From Agelaius tricolor (Eukaryota; Chordata; Aves; Passeriformes; Icteridae): DNA of 64,000 nt. Shown piece by piece: positions 46,867 to 59,450 of the stretch. A program made the position numbers and the translations under genes. The stretch lies in the NCBI GenBank assembly GCA_023055355.1, contig JALJCS010000022.1, positions 5,937,001 through 6,001,000 on the forward strand. Reading direction: 5' to 3'. The notes below the pieces were generated by a model that saw nothing but the letters and a program-made list of their open reading frames with translations, did no database searches and had not been told where the DNA came from. Within the stretch, counting starts at the first letter, position 1. Every line of letters starts with the position of its first letter.

Positions 46867-49799
46867 GTGAGTATATGCCCTCTTGTATCCTCAGTTCTTT
46901 TTTAGAAGACACCAAATGTAATAAGGAAACCCCCACAGACCACACTGGCTTCAACCACATGGAGAGCAACTTCTCATGGCCCCTGATGCAGGGGTTAAGA
47001 AATGTATCAAAAATAAGGTTTTGCAATGGGAAAAATGGGTCCATACTTCCAGACAAATCCTGCAAGCACTTTTGGCTGCTCAGACTCTAAACCCAGCCTG
47101 ACTTTTTATTGAGATGGTCATCAACCACAGCGTGAGAGTAAGGCTGATGCAGAGAGACCTTCCTCAACATTTGCCTCATGTTGAGGACCCAGTTGGTCTT
47201 ACTATTCTTTTCTGAGATTGAATTAGGACAAGATTTGTGCTCAGAGTTGGTAATCCAAGTCACAGTTTGGGGATTTCAACTGCAAGATGTCAAAATCTCT
47301 TGTGTTCAGAAAGTCCCTTGCCAGTACTTTGCCATGTTTCTGTCTCAGAAACCAGTTTGAACTTTGGAACCATCCAGTTAAGTCATTTGGGATCTGGTGA
47401 TTTGACTTTGACTGTAAACACTAGTTTTTAAAGATGCCAGACCTAACAGTTGGTTTAAAAACTGAACAATAAACATGCTTATTAACTTGCCACACAAGAT
47501 ACACACATTGAATCTGCACTGGTTATTTGGCAGCATCATGAACACTCCCCTCAAACTGATTTGATGACTAAACACTGTTTAGAATAGTAACTGATCCTGC
47601 TGAGAAAAATCTAACTGTTAGGGCTAAAAGTTTCTTGCTGTTCACATTCCTTCTTGAAATTCTGTTCAGCTTTTCGTCTAAATTTTTCATGGCAAAACCC
47701 ACTAAATTAAAAATGCATTTTGGAGTGATGCCAACATATTACAAAGTTATGCTTGGGGGTTTTTCTCCGTGTTACAGTTTGGGTTTTTTTTAATCTAAAA
47801 TTTTTTCTTGTTTTTAATTACAATCTCAAACCACCTGATCATAAATGTAAGTTTTCTCCAACTTACACAGCAATAAACCATTCAAGATTAATATATTCAA
47901 CTAATTGGTCAACTGAAAGTATAAATTGACTTGATGGTCAACAGGAAGAATTAGAACAAATGTTCAAAATGTTCAATGAGCTGAAAAATCTGTTTTGTAC
48001 TAGTTCTGTTGATCAACCTTTAAAACCAATCTCACCCCATTGAACTGAATAATATAGTGTCTCCTTTAAAGGCCAGCAGTTTTCCAAGCAGAGTTTTTGC
48101 ATGCCACCCCCAATTTAGAAAGCAAGCTGACATGGAGCTGACACCAATTTTTGACCAAGGCATCTACAGGGAAGGAGCAGAAACCTTGCTCCTCTTGATC
48201 ACACACATTTTCAAGGCCATAGTGTGTTTTTCAATAGCACTGTTGAGTTTAGTGCTGCCATCTCGGGGAAATCTGAGATGAACGACGTTATTTAAAAAAA
48301 TATTAGAAACAGCAAACACAATTTTTTTGGCAAAATGTGACGATAAACATAAAAAGTCAAAAGATAAATCAGAGTTGCTGAAGGGACCTCCAAGACTTTA
48401 CAAGCTTTTCTATTTGCCATTAACCTCCTCAGCTCTGACTTCTTTTGCCAAAAATTATACTTTGCTGATTTATTTTTTTACTGTTGTGGGCAGGAGGTCT
48501 ATAAATCAATGCTTACAAGTCCTGGTAGAAAATCTTATATTCTGTAGGTATTTCTAAGTTTGTGTATAAAATTTGTGGGGTCCACCCTGGCAAACACACA
48601 GCCCTGAAACCCACAGGGGATGCCACTGGACTTCTAATCACTGAATGAGGGACAAATTTTTGAAGAGAAATAGGACTGATGACACCAGGTGACACATTGA
48701 AAAGGGCTTCTAAGCAGAGCCCTGCACACAGGTGCTGGGTGCATTTGCTCCTCTTTTTTAGTCATTGACTGTACAACTGTTTCAAGGTAACTGAAAGAAA
48801 CATTTATCCTTCCTGTTGCCCCAAAATGAACAAAAAAAAAATTTAAACCTTATGAGGAAGCAATTTCTGCCTGGGGAAAAAGAATTAATTCCTTTTTGGT
48901 TGTTATTGTTGTTTTTCATTCTCTCACAAAGGAAATTTAATTTCAATTTCCAAATTACATTTTCTTTCAAAAGGAAATATCCAAGCATTGATTTCTGAAA
49001 TGTCAAAGAAAAATGCATTAAAACTTCATTTATAAGGTGGATTAGGATGGTGTGTTGACCTTAGGCTCAATCCACAAGTACCTTTGGTTGACTTGGAAAG
49101 GAGTTATTTTCATCCTGTTACACAGAGAGCTCCTCCTGGAGCTGCTCCAGGGTGGGGAAAGGTGGTGGGGATGCTGAAATGTCAGGGTGTCTCAGCTGAC
49201 ACCCAGTGCCATCTCCCACAGGTGGTGACTGATGGCACTTGCCAGCTGTCAGGGGGCAAACCCGTCCAGTGGCAAGCAGGTGGACAGGCAGTTCTGAGGC
49301 TGTGGCAGCCGCATTCCTTTGCAGTCACCAACTGCAGCACCTGCTGTGATGTTCCCCTCTTGGCCCCTGATCTCCCTCCTAGCCCACAGTGTCCCTCCTT
49401 GGTTCTCCTTCACCCCTGATGTTGTTGACAACATCCTGCTGGGCTCCAGGAGCTGCAGTTTTATAGGACAGTGATGATGCCAGGGCAGTACAAGATCCCT
49501 CCATCTGCTGAATGATCCCCTCCTCCTCCTCCTCCTGCAGGACAGCTCTCCTCACCTGCTCGTGGGTGACTTTTGTGAGTGGGCTTCTGACATTTGTCCC
49601 ATGCAAAACATGAGCAGGACTGCCCAAGAAGAACAGATTTTGCCCTGGCCAACCCTTCCAGGATGAAACTCGAGGCAAAGAGGTGCCTCTCTCTACCTGT
49701 CAGCCCACACCCCTGCCATACACTTTTTACTGTTGACTCTTCTATTTTTTGTCATGCTCTCTGCTTGTTGTCTGAGATGAGATGAAAGATTTTTAATAG
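46867..49799. other. Gene-less stretch
   Basis: There is no recognisable gene. Region 49080-49680 is GC-richer, contains a short (CCT)n (about 49518-49537) and has frames near 100 codons on both strands without domains. Confidence 0.45.
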
Positions 49800-50320
49800 T
49801 GATGGCATACAGCTCTAGAGACAAAAGGGTCTATTTCTTTCTTATCTTGGATGTGTTAAAAACACTCTACCTTCATCCCGCTACGTTCAAAAGGAGACAA
49901 AAGTGAAACGAAGCGAACAATTTTTCAGCACCATTAATAAAACAACCCCAAATGATATAAAATAGCCTTGTTTCACATGACAAACACTGTACCCACGAGC
50001 TTTGGCTTCTCTCATGAAGAGAGAGAGAGAAAACCTTCAGAACTTTTCCTGGGCTCTCAAACTTCCAGCGCGGTTCGTAGGGGCTGTAATTTAGCCCCAG
50101 GCATTTGAGAATCTACTTTGTGTGTTTTGGCAATGACATGAAAATGCAGAGAGAACTGTACATCTTGCAGTTGTACGCTGAGCTAGGCGATCTGAGGGGC
50201 CTGTCTATAATAGAGGAATCATCTTTTCTTCAATGAAGTGCTACTATTGTTGTGATCTTCAATAAAGGATATAATGGATGCATTCATGTGGTGGCTGTTG
50301 TTTGTGTGTGATTCTTTCAG
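49800..50320 (+). promoter_or_regulatory. CpG-retaining conserved-looking block with ISRE-like motif and poly(A) signal
   Basis: The block keeps many isolated CpGs ('cccgctacg', 'gaaacgaagcgaac', 'gcgcggttcg', 'tacgctg') in CpG-poor surroundings. It contains an interferon-response-like purine motif GTGAAACGAAGCGAAC (49903-49918). At 50261-50266 AATAAA is followed within 30 bases by a GT-rich run ('gtggtggctgttg', 'tttgtgtgtg'), the arrangement of a functional vertebrate poly(A) site. The block could be a conserved element or the 3' end of a plus-strand transcript. No coding frame is evident. Confidence 0.3.
50261..50310 (+). terminator. Candidate poly(A) signal with GT-rich downstream element
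   Basis: AATAAA at 50261-50266 is followed by about 22 bases where cleavage would occur, then a GT-rich stretch starting at about 50288. This spacing is the canonical one. AATAAA alone is common, and the downstream element raises the likelihood. Confidence 0.35.
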
Positions 50321-51598
50321 CGCACGGCTAAGCACACAAGAGTCCTTTAAACTCTTCTCTACTCACATCCAGTAGTGCTAGCATTTTGTGCCAAACTAGG
50401 TTGGTTTTCCCCCTGCAAGCTTCTTTTCCTATTATTTTTGGATAAAGCCAATTGACCATGAAATGCCTCTTTATTGCAAAATGATATCCCCAAGCCCTCA
50501 CTGTGGGATCATGGGTTAAAATGCCACTGTAATGAACATTTGCATGGAGGTGTTGTTGGTTGAAATATTTACCTTTAAAATTAGTCACTTTGGCCCACTG
50601 TAGGCATGTTAAAGAAAGTGATATTCTTCAGGGGTCAGAAGTGATATATGAGGCTGCATCAGCTTCTGGGTGCTATAGTGACATCAATTGCCCATTTTCA
50701 TACTGAAGTTACATCTTTCATGTGAGTAAACAGCATTCTCAGGCCTTCATAAGGTGACCTGAATAAAGTAATTTCCTTCTGTTTGATTACTGCATAGGAC
50801 AGAGGAGAGATTTTCGAAGACAAAAGGCGAAGATTGTGCCTGGAAAGGCAGAAATTTGCATAAACCCACAAAGTAATGGCATGAGCAAAAAATATTTTAG
50901 CATGCAATGTGCATGTGTGTTTAACATATCACAGATGCAATAATTAATGGGTGGCCTCTGAAGGAGGGAAGGGTGCTGAGCAAGGCTGCAGCCAACAGCT
51001 GGAAGTGCACAGGATGGGCCATGAGAGGATGTTCATTTTTCAACTTGCAGTTGTACACTGCAACTTGTACAACAACAACAACACTTAGAAAAAGGGTAGG
51101 GGAGGAAATGTTGCCTTGAATCTGCTCTAACGAACTTACTTCAATCAATAGACCTACATTTAAATAAGTTTAGATGTAATTATCCATTACAAATCTGTTT
51201 TTTTGCCTTGTTAGTCAGAGATCCTAGGCACTTTTATTTAAAATTTGTACTAATCTCAACCTCATTTAACTATACAATGTGAACAGTTTAGGGAAAGAGG
51301 GAGAAAAAAAAAAGAAAAACATAAAACCTTCCAACATATTTTCTTTTTAGGCAAGTTGAAAAGGATGAACACCTAGCAAGGTTTTTTCTCAAGTCACTTT
51401 TTAAAGATTGTTATTATCTTTTCATATTAAAGTTAACATTACCATATGCTGTTGAGCTTTTGTTGATGGCAGTGCTTAAAATGGGATGTTGTTTCCTTTG
51501 GAGATTCTTACTGCCAGTCATTAATTTACATTTTTTTGAAATCGTACAGCGAGTGCTTTGTTGATGCCTGTTTTCATTTTGTTTCTCTCTCTTTTCAG
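50321..51598. other. Gene-less stretch
   Basis: I recognise no gene or element. The sequence is AT-rich and unique-looking, with a short (CAA)n near 51068-51084 and A-rich sequence at 51300-51325. Confidence 0.45.
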
Positions 51599-51625
51599 GT
51601 CACACATGAGGAGTTTTTTCAAACA
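51599..51625 (+). other. Candidate 27-nt microexon
   Basis: An unusually strong acceptor (pyrimidine tract 51570-51596 ending TTTTCAG) is followed 27 bases later by a perfect donor core GTAAGT at 51626. Two frames are open: one reads VTHEEFFQT, the other SHMRSFFK. Microexons of this size, multiples of three, are frequent in neuronal genes of vertebrates. No host gene is identified, so this may be a pseudo-exon. Confidence 0.3.
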
Positions 51626-52651
51626 GTAAGTTAAGATGATGGAATGAAATCAGTGACATCTGCCACTCATGCTCTCTTCCTCCATCCTGTTTGCCCATAG
51701 CCCCCCTTTTCTCCTTTTCTTTTTGTAATGCTCACGGTTTTCATCCCATTCAAAGGCCACCCCCAATTCTGCCCCCACCCCCCAGTTTCTCCCATAATTA
51801 CTCTGGGGAATGCATTTGAAGCTGAATCTCTTTCTCTCCTTCATTCTTTGGCCCTTTGTGGCTGTTGGTTTGGGGATGTCTTAATGTTCCCACTTGAACT
51901 GAGATATCTCCCTTCATAAACTTCAGTCATGTCCATTTTTATTTTGTCTCTGAGGAAATCAAACAACGTGTCATGGAAATGAAGTGCCCAGCACTTAACA
52001 TGATCCCATGCTGATTGTTACAGGCTTCTAGGAATTGTCCTCCTCTCTGCTTTTGGTCCCCTATTGTGGTTGACCATCTCCATACCAATCTAAATAAATG
52101 AAATCTAATTAAAAAGAAAAAGAACACAACTGCCTCCCAACTCCCTCTTTAAAAGCTGAATGAATAACATTGAATCATCTCCAGTAGGAAATTTATGAGG
52201 CTGAGAGTTAGGGTCCTGATCCTGAACTCTTTACTCATACACTAATCCTCACACATTTGATTTATCCTTTCAGCTTTGGTTCACACAATGAGTCATAAAA
52301 ATAAGTGATGTAGGATTGGGCCCCTCAGAATCTTGAAATGATGCAGTTTTCCCCAGCATTTTCTTTCATTAATGTGATTTTAACTACTGGCTATTCAGGC
52401 AGAAAAAACATACTCAGAACAGAGATTTTTTTTTTTAATCCTTACTGCATCACGTAAAGAAGGTAGTAACTTGTCAGAGAAGGATTTGATCCAAAAAGCA
52501 TACAGGTATGCATGTTAGATTTCTTCAGTAATAGATTTGTCTCTCCTCTGTGTCAGATTAGGACCATTGCCAAATGGGATCATCCTATTGTGTTACAGCA
52601 TGGGTGCTCCCTATTATAGTGCTCTAAAGTATCTATTTAGGATGAGCTGCT
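51626..52651. other. Gene-less stretch
   Basis: There is no recognisable gene. At 52200-52330 the wording ('ggtcctgatcctgaactctt', 'actcat') resembles old interspersed repeats of amniotes, similar to that near 29.5 kb. This is weakly supported. Confidence 0.4.
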
Positions 52652-53170
52652 TAAAAAAATAAAAGAGAAAAAGGAAAGCAGAAAAAAAGAAAAAGACAAA
52701 GACAAAGAAAAAGAAACAAAGAAAAAAAAAAGAAAAAATAGGAAAATGAAAAAGAGGAATAAAAGAAAAAGAAAAAGAAAAAGAAAAATAGGAAAAAGAA
52801 AAAGAGGACTAAAAGAAAAAGAGGAAAAAGAGGGAAAAGAGAAAAAGAAAAAGAAAAAGAAAAAGAAAAAGAAAAAGAAAAAGAAAAAGAAAAAGAAAAA
52901 GAGGAAAAAGAAAAAGAAAAAGAGGAAAAAGAAAAAGAGGAATAAAAGAAAAAGAAAAAGAGGAAAAAGAGAAAAAGAAAAAGAAAAAGAAAAAGAAAAA
53001 GAAAAAGAAAAAGAAAAAGAAAAAGAGGAAAAAGAAAAAGAAAAAGAGGAAAAAGAAAAAGAGGAATAAAAGAAAAAGAAAAAGAGGAAAAAGAGAAAAA
53101 GAAAAAGAAAAAGAAAAAGAAAAAGAAAAAGAAAAAGAAAAAGAAAAAGAAAAAGAAAAAGAAAAAGGAA
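52652..53170. repeat. (AAAAAG)n purine satellite with higher-order structure
   Basis: About 520 bases are almost pure A and G on the plus strand, built on a 6-bp AAAAAG unit with GAGG interruptions. The marker GAGGAATAAAAG occurs at 52754, at 52937 and at 53061, with a GAGGACTAAAAG variant at 52804. From 52901 onward the interruption pattern repeats at a period of 124 bases (52901/53025, 52937/53061), indicating a segmental tandem duplication inside the array. Long mirror-symmetric purine tracts can form intramolecular triplex DNA. The roughly 190-residue Phe/Leu/Ser and 107-residue Lys/Glu frames here are artefacts of the repeat. Confidence 0.97.
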
Positions 53171-56100
53171 ACCCAGATGCTTTTTTGCAAGTATTTCAAA
53201 CTGTAACACAGATCACCACCAAAAAGGAAACAAAGGAAATTCTAGACTACAGTAAAACCTGATCTGTTTAGTATATGCCCCTAAAACTTAATGTGCACAG
53301 TTAGGATCCAGTTAAGTGCTCTGTCGCTAAAACTTGGATTGAAGCAGCCCTGCTGTAAAGTTTCTTTCCTGATGTCATTTTAAAGTGAGAAGAGGCAAGA
53401 AGAGAAACAAATTGACACGTACTGTGATAAATTCCTGTAATGGATTAGAAACAGTGCACTGCTGTCACTGAAGGCAGAAGAACAGAACCGTTTGGGAAAT
53501 GGTACAGAGATGCTGGCTCTGGTTATTTCTTCCAGTGGAGGAATAAGAATGCTGGAAACTTGCCTTGTGTGTGTGTGATCTGGACTCAAATCCCTCTGGA
53601 AATGAATTAAAAAAAAGGGAGGTCTTGTTGCTAAAGGGTATTGTTTGGAAAAATATACCAAACAACAACCAGCAAGAGAAACTGCTTTTGTAGATGATGG
53701 GAAATATCAGGAATGTGTAAGTTTATTCACACTAGGCTGAATTCTCATGTCTGTCTTCCTATTTGAGAGTGAATAAGGAAAGTTAGGATTTCTTCTGTTC
53801 CTGCCTCTTCAGGTACTCAACTCAGGAGGTCCCATTAGGATTTTAAAAAGGCCAATTTTGCAGACCACTGGAGAGGCAGAAGATGGCTTGCTGACTGGTT
53901 GGAATCCCATTTATTTTGTTTTCTTCTTCTGTTTTGGGAGAGTACATTTTGGTATATTTAGGAGGTTACCCTCCAACATCTGGGAGTAATTTTCACACCA
54001 AATGATGGGAAGACAGCCCTCAGCTACACCATCGATTCCTGCCACACTGCTGAATGAAGCACATCTCCATGTGTGTGCCCCTCTTCCTTCCCAAGTGGGG
54101 ACAACCACTCGAGAGGCTCCCCTCCTTTGAGGCCCCTTCTGCTGGGGCAGCTCTTCCTCAGGGCTGGAAGTCCACAGGAAGGAATCCAACTTTCCCCATT
54201 CTCTGCCTCTGAGCAGCTCCTGTTCTACAGGAAAATCCATTTTTCTGACTGCTCCCTGTTCACCCTGACTTGAGAGGAGATTCTGGGTTCCCCCACTGCT
54301 GATGTCCCCAAATGTCCCATTGTGTCCTTATCACCCTCCCAGTGCATCCCAACTCCTCTGTGAGGGGGGTTAGGAAGACCTGATGCTTTTTCTGGACATT
54401 AAAATACATTTTTCCACAAACTAACAACATATTTCAGAATGTGAGGAAGGAACAGGAAGGAGGAAGGGAGGGCTTTTTCAGAGCAAAGTCTGCCTGGATG
54501 GTTTTAATGGAGGTATAGAAGTGTTAAATATTATTATTATTTATGAACTAACTTGCACTCTCACTGCCTGAGATATCATTTTACTGGCACACGCAAAGTG
54601 ATGCAATTATTTGCCTTCTTTCCCTGCTATAAGTGCACCCACAGCCTGAATGGGACATTTGGGGACCCATTTCCAGTATGTGCATCTCAGACCAAATTGC
54701 ACAATGCCAGATCAGAGGAGGAGCATGCTTTGAACAGGAGCAGCATGCAAAACAGTCTTCCTGGTGAGGGATTTTTAGGGTGATTTATAATCAGGGAGAG
54801 TTGTAGAAAACACATGTGATGATGATGGGGCAAGATGGAGCACTAAGATATCATCAGTGGAAAAAGCAATACATATTTTCATACATGTAAAATGGCCAAT
54901 AACAAAAGCTCTCCTTTAAAATTATCCTTTGAGCAATTTGTACCTCTACAAACATGCACCACCAAATTTGAGGCAGAGAGAAGGGAAAAATCCTAAGGCC
55001 AGCAGCCAGCACAAAATGAAACTATTGAGACTCAGAATACCACAAAATCAGAGCAAAAGCAGGACTGTGGGGAGGGTTTCCTTGAGGCTGGGAAAAAGTG
55101 AAATAGCAGGGGAAAAAGGGGAATAGCCACTCTGGGCTAACCTGGCTTCTACATCCCCTGAGTGCAAGTACTACCCACACTGCTGATGAGCCATGGAAAG
55201 CTGGAGCACTCAGACAAGCCCTGTGGTGCTCATGGGGGTTTCCAGCTGGCAGCAGATGTTCCAGCTGTAGAAGGGGACATTGCAAAGCTTGTGGCACCAG
55301 ATCTCAGGCACAGACAGCCAAGGGGCTGAGCAGCAGTCCTTTTCCACCTATGACCACATAGCCTGGCTTCTGTAAGTTAGAAGGGACCATCTGCTCCCTG
55401 TAGACATGGGAATGGATTCTCTTAAATTTGTTGCCTCCAGCAGCAGTGACTTAAGTGCTTTTAGAGGAGGAACTGCTCTGGTGATCCCTACTTTCCCATT
55501 TTGGCAGCATAGAGGAGCTGTCATCGGGATTCATCTGACCTACTATTGTTCATCCCCTTTTCCTTCTAACTAGTAAAATTTCCTGCTGCTTTCCTGTGAG
55601 TTAAATACCAGGGATTTAGGATGAGCAGAGCAGCAAATCATCTCTTGGCTTTTGCTTCCCCTCTCTCCCTCTCCATCTCTCTCTGCAAGCAGCACTTCCT
55701 CCAGCAGTGATTTATGTTCAGTTCCACGGGAAGAGAAGCCACTGGGGAGGTTTCAACCTTTGACATCACAGTCACCAGAGACCTGAAGCTGAGCTCATGG
55801 CTTGCAAGAGCAGCTGTATGGATGCCAGAGAAACCCAGCCTACCTCCTGTCCTCACTCCCACCCCGGTTGTTGAGGGTTTTGCTGTTTTGGATGGTCATG
55901 ATGGATGTGAAGTAAAGCCATGATTGTCACCGGGAGGCTCCCCTAGCCTCTTATGAGCAGAACCCATGGTGTGGATGAGTGCCCGAGGCACTGCTAAAAT
56001 GTAATGGTGCCTACAGTGGTGTAAAGCTCTAAAAACAATTCCTTTACCTCTGGCTGCAGTGGCTGATGGAGAGCTTGGGAGCTCCGAGTTTCCTCCAGAC

Positions 56101-57039
56101 TTTACCTTCAACACAGACCATGCCAAGGTATCTCTAATGCTGAGCCTCCAAAGTGACCTGTGCTGTGTGCAAAATCCTTTCACATCTCCAAACAGAAGGT
56201 GCTTAAGAATATCAGCTTGAATATATTAATTGAATGTGGCCTCCTGGTTAGAATAGAGGGGAGCTCAGACTGTCCCCCCTGTTCTTAAGCCCTGGGCCTT
56301 TGGAAGGAGGTCGTGTCTTTTATCATCAGTGCTGAATAAATGATCTTGCCACCAAAGGGGCAGTTTTGATTTGTCCATCCAGGCAGATAACCACAGAGCT
56401 ACACGTGTTGATCACAGCCTTTTATTTTCATGAGGAGGTGCTGATGGCAGCTGGCAGCCAGCTCACACTGCTGCCCGATGGGTCTGGGTGGGTCAGGTAC
56501 ACAGCCACAGGGGTGATCTGGCTGCAGGGCTCCATCTCCCTGCAGGTGTGCCTGGCTCCCTCCCCGAGGCTGTCACAGGTGACCTGCAAGGGGCTCTGCT
56601 GCCCAGGCCATGAGCAGCTTTCAGAACTGAAGCAGCTGCTGCTGGCCCTGACTGCTCTCCGGGAGCCCTGCCACTGCCTGCCTCTGGGGTCACCTTCCAC
56701 CCTGGAGCATCATCGACCCTGGCATGTGCCCCACTGCCCTGGCTGTGCAGTATGGCATTGCTGGGTAAACAGCTCAGACTGCCTTCTGTTCATCTGTTAA
56801 TGGCTCTCCCCTGCACATCACACTGGTCAGGAACACCATCCATCGATACCTGAGCCATGAAGCTGAAAACCTTCAAGCTTCTGACTTGCTAGTTCCCAGC
56901 CAAGTACTTCAGCTATCAGAGCTCTGTGCAGGGAATGTGGATAATTCTGCTTGTCTGCTCTGACAGGTGGTCTTGAAAACACAGGTTTCTTAGCTTTTAT
57001 TCTGACTTAAAAAAAAAAAAATAAATAAAGTGAGTCAAC
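53171..57039. other. Gene-less stretch
   Basis: There is no recognisable gene. GC-richer patches at 54060-54330, 55620-55920 and 56430-56760 hold frames of 66-144 codons without domains. At 55370-55400 'ttagaagggaccatctgctc' faintly resembles an old CR1 3' end. An A13 run followed by TAAATAAA lies at 57009-57029. Confidence 0.4.
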
Positions 57040-57530
57040 TTGACTCTCCTAGGGTCTGTTTTATTTCAATAGGGAAACAACTTACTAATTAGGGTAAGAC
57101 TCTTTAAGAAAATATGTTTTCTATTCCACTGATAGTCAGTTACAAGCGATAACACTGTTAAATGTAGTGCCTAATAAATCCAGAAAAACTACCCAATAAA
57201 TGTAAGTAATAACAATGATTAACAATAAATTAAATGCAGAGAACTAGGAATGTACCACATTATTTTTAACTAGTCTGGTCCATCGGGTTCTTATTATTCA
57301 GTTTGTCCTCCACACCTGGAGTTTATTAGAGTGTAATACAAACTAAACAGTCCCTCAGAGAGGCCATTGGAAGGGCTTAGTATAAAACAATATACAAGTT
57401 TAATAGTTGTAACTGACCTTTTTTCTTTTGCAAAAACGTATCTCGGTAACCTGATGCTTACGGAGATGTAATGCTTTTTTACATAATCCTAATGGGTAAT
57501 TTTCTTTTTGGTTTAATGTAGATTATTTTT
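57040..57530. promoter_or_regulatory. Candidate conserved noncoding element, AT-rich
   Basis: The block is AT-rich but not low-complexity, with many TAAT/ATTA and TAATGG cores and isolated CpGs ('caagcgataac', 'aacgtatctcgg', 'cttacgg'). It contains no repeat wording and no long frame. This profile is typical of developmental enhancers in gene deserts. No comparison with another genome was possible. Confidence 0.28.
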
Positions 57531-59261
57531 ATTCACAAGACAGCAAGACCTATGACCAAGTCCATGATCTCCTATTCTTCCAGACACAGAATAGTTACTT
57601 GAGAGTATTTTTCTTTCTTCACCCATTTAAAGATCAAGCAAGCAAAAGGGTTAATGCTGTAGGCTCTACACATGATGAAAGTGTATGGTTAGAAATGACT
57701 AAACTTCACCAGAGTCATGCCTGGCTAAAGGTTTTAAGCAGCTTAAAGTTCAGGATTGCTCAGACTCAGGTGGCTTTTTTTTTTGGCACAGTGCAGAGAT
57801 AAGGTTCATTTGCTGCAATATGAATCCAGACCTGACCTTTAAACACTTCTAAAGTTGGACTAGGGGCGTTGGCTGAAATCAGTGCATTTTATTAATACAT
57901 ATCCATGAGTAACAACCAAATATTCATAATGACAAATGTTGTTTGTAGCTGGAATTTTGAGTCAGTTTTCCTTGGATTTCCATTTTAAAATGTGGAAAAT
58001 TATAATTGCTTTTTTTTTTCCTCTCTCTTTCTCCCTCCCCCTTCACTTTTGAAACCACAAGCTATGGGCAATAGTAAATCCACAAGACAAAAGATTCTTT
58101 TCTAATTTATTTCCCTGAATTTCCATTGTTACACTTATGCCATCTATTGGACTACAGTGTTTTTCTGTCCTATTTCCTCTTCTTCAAATAAAAAGTACTT
58201 TAATGTCTCTGAGGTTTTTAAATGCTTTTAAAACTTAAAAATAATGGTCAAAAGAGACATTTTCCTCACACAATGACCTGTAATATTTTGTGCTCTGTGT
58301 TTCCAGTGTTGCACTACTTCTCCACACATACCAAACCCATACATTGTTTCAGACTAAAAATCCCTTTGTTTAGATGCCTTTATATGCTCCAAACCAGAAC
58401 TGCTGACATTGACACTGCAAATTAGCCCATAAACCAACAAAAAACCAGCTCAGAAACAATTAAGAGAGAATGTTAATTCAGAGCTGTTCAGAGGTGCAAA
58501 TAAGTCAACTAACATGTGGATTTTGAAACAGGGAACAGAAATATTTCTTTATAGTCTACATTATCTTCAGACCTACTCATCTTGCAGGATTGGCTCCAAT
58601 TCTTACTCACTCAAATAGTGTTGCCAAAAACCACATACAGCTTGCTCACCCTAAGCCTTCATTTTATAATCAAAACCATTTTTATTTTGATTCATTCCCC
58701 CTTCATTTTAAGGGATGAGAAACTACTCCTTGTTCCTGCAAATATCATCTTTGCTTCAAACACAGACTTCACTTGCTTGATAAAATAACCAGGCAAACAC
58801 TACAAAAATAACTTATTTTGAAACAAATAAAGGATAAGTACAATTGCCAAAGATTTTTCAGGTGTGTTGGTTTGGCTTGCTTTTTATTTTCTAAATATCT
58901 CTGGCAGGGGAAAAAAACTCAGAAGGAGCAATATATCTGGATAATTTTGTAAAAGCAGCCAGGAAAAATGGAATTTGCTGTTGCACCAAGAGGATTTATC
59001 TTAATGTCTTATAAAGCCATTGGCCAATGAAGTTGGAAGTGTGGCTCCACTTCTTTAAATATGATATGGTCCATATTCCTAAAAAGTTAAAGTTGAAAAT
59101 TAAAAAGCACCACAGATCCTGTGGTGGAAAGACAAATGTAAGGTGCTGTCATGTGGGTGATAAACACTCAGGCTGTGTTGGGGAAGCGAGTTGTAAGACA
59201 GTTCCTGGCCTCCCAAAAAGGGGTTGATTGCCAGCAGGTTTTCCTGGCCAGACACTGGCTC
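57531..59261. other. Gene-less stretch
   Basis: I recognise no gene or element. The pyrimidine run at 58008-58045 and the AT-rich, possibly constrained sequence at 57840-57980 are the only points of note. Confidence 0.45.
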
Positions 59262-59450
59262 AGGTTGGAAGGGACAACAACAAGGGTCATCTGTCACAAT
59301 ATCCAGCTCAAGCAGGGTCATCCTAGAGCACAGGACACAGGATTATGTCCAGATGGTTCTTGAGTACCTCCATTGAGGGAGAGACTCCACAGCTCCTCGA
59401 GGCAATCTGTTCCAGTGCCCAGCCGCCCACACAGTAAAGACAAAGGGATG
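59262..59450 (-). mobile_element. CR1 LINE fragment, minus strand
   Basis: On the plus strand this reads as the reverse complement of a CR1 3' region: 'ctcaggttggaagggacaac', 'agggtcatcctagagcac', 'ggattatgtccagatggttc', 'agactccacagctcctcgag', 'ctgttccagtgcccagc' and 'cacagtaaagac'. The terminal ATTCTATG-type tail on the left is missing or degraded. It is a diverged copy with no coding capacity. Confidence 0.87.

Noticed and set aside
52637..53209. Open frames of 107-190 codons rich in Phe/Leu/Ser or Lys/Glu
   Set aside because: They are translations of the AAAAAG satellite. Several overlapping frames stay open on both strands for the same reason.
56366..56800. 144-codon plus-strand frame with a Cys/Leu-rich sequence
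   Set aside because: The patch is GC-rich, frames are open on both strands, and no family or consistent splice sites are seen.
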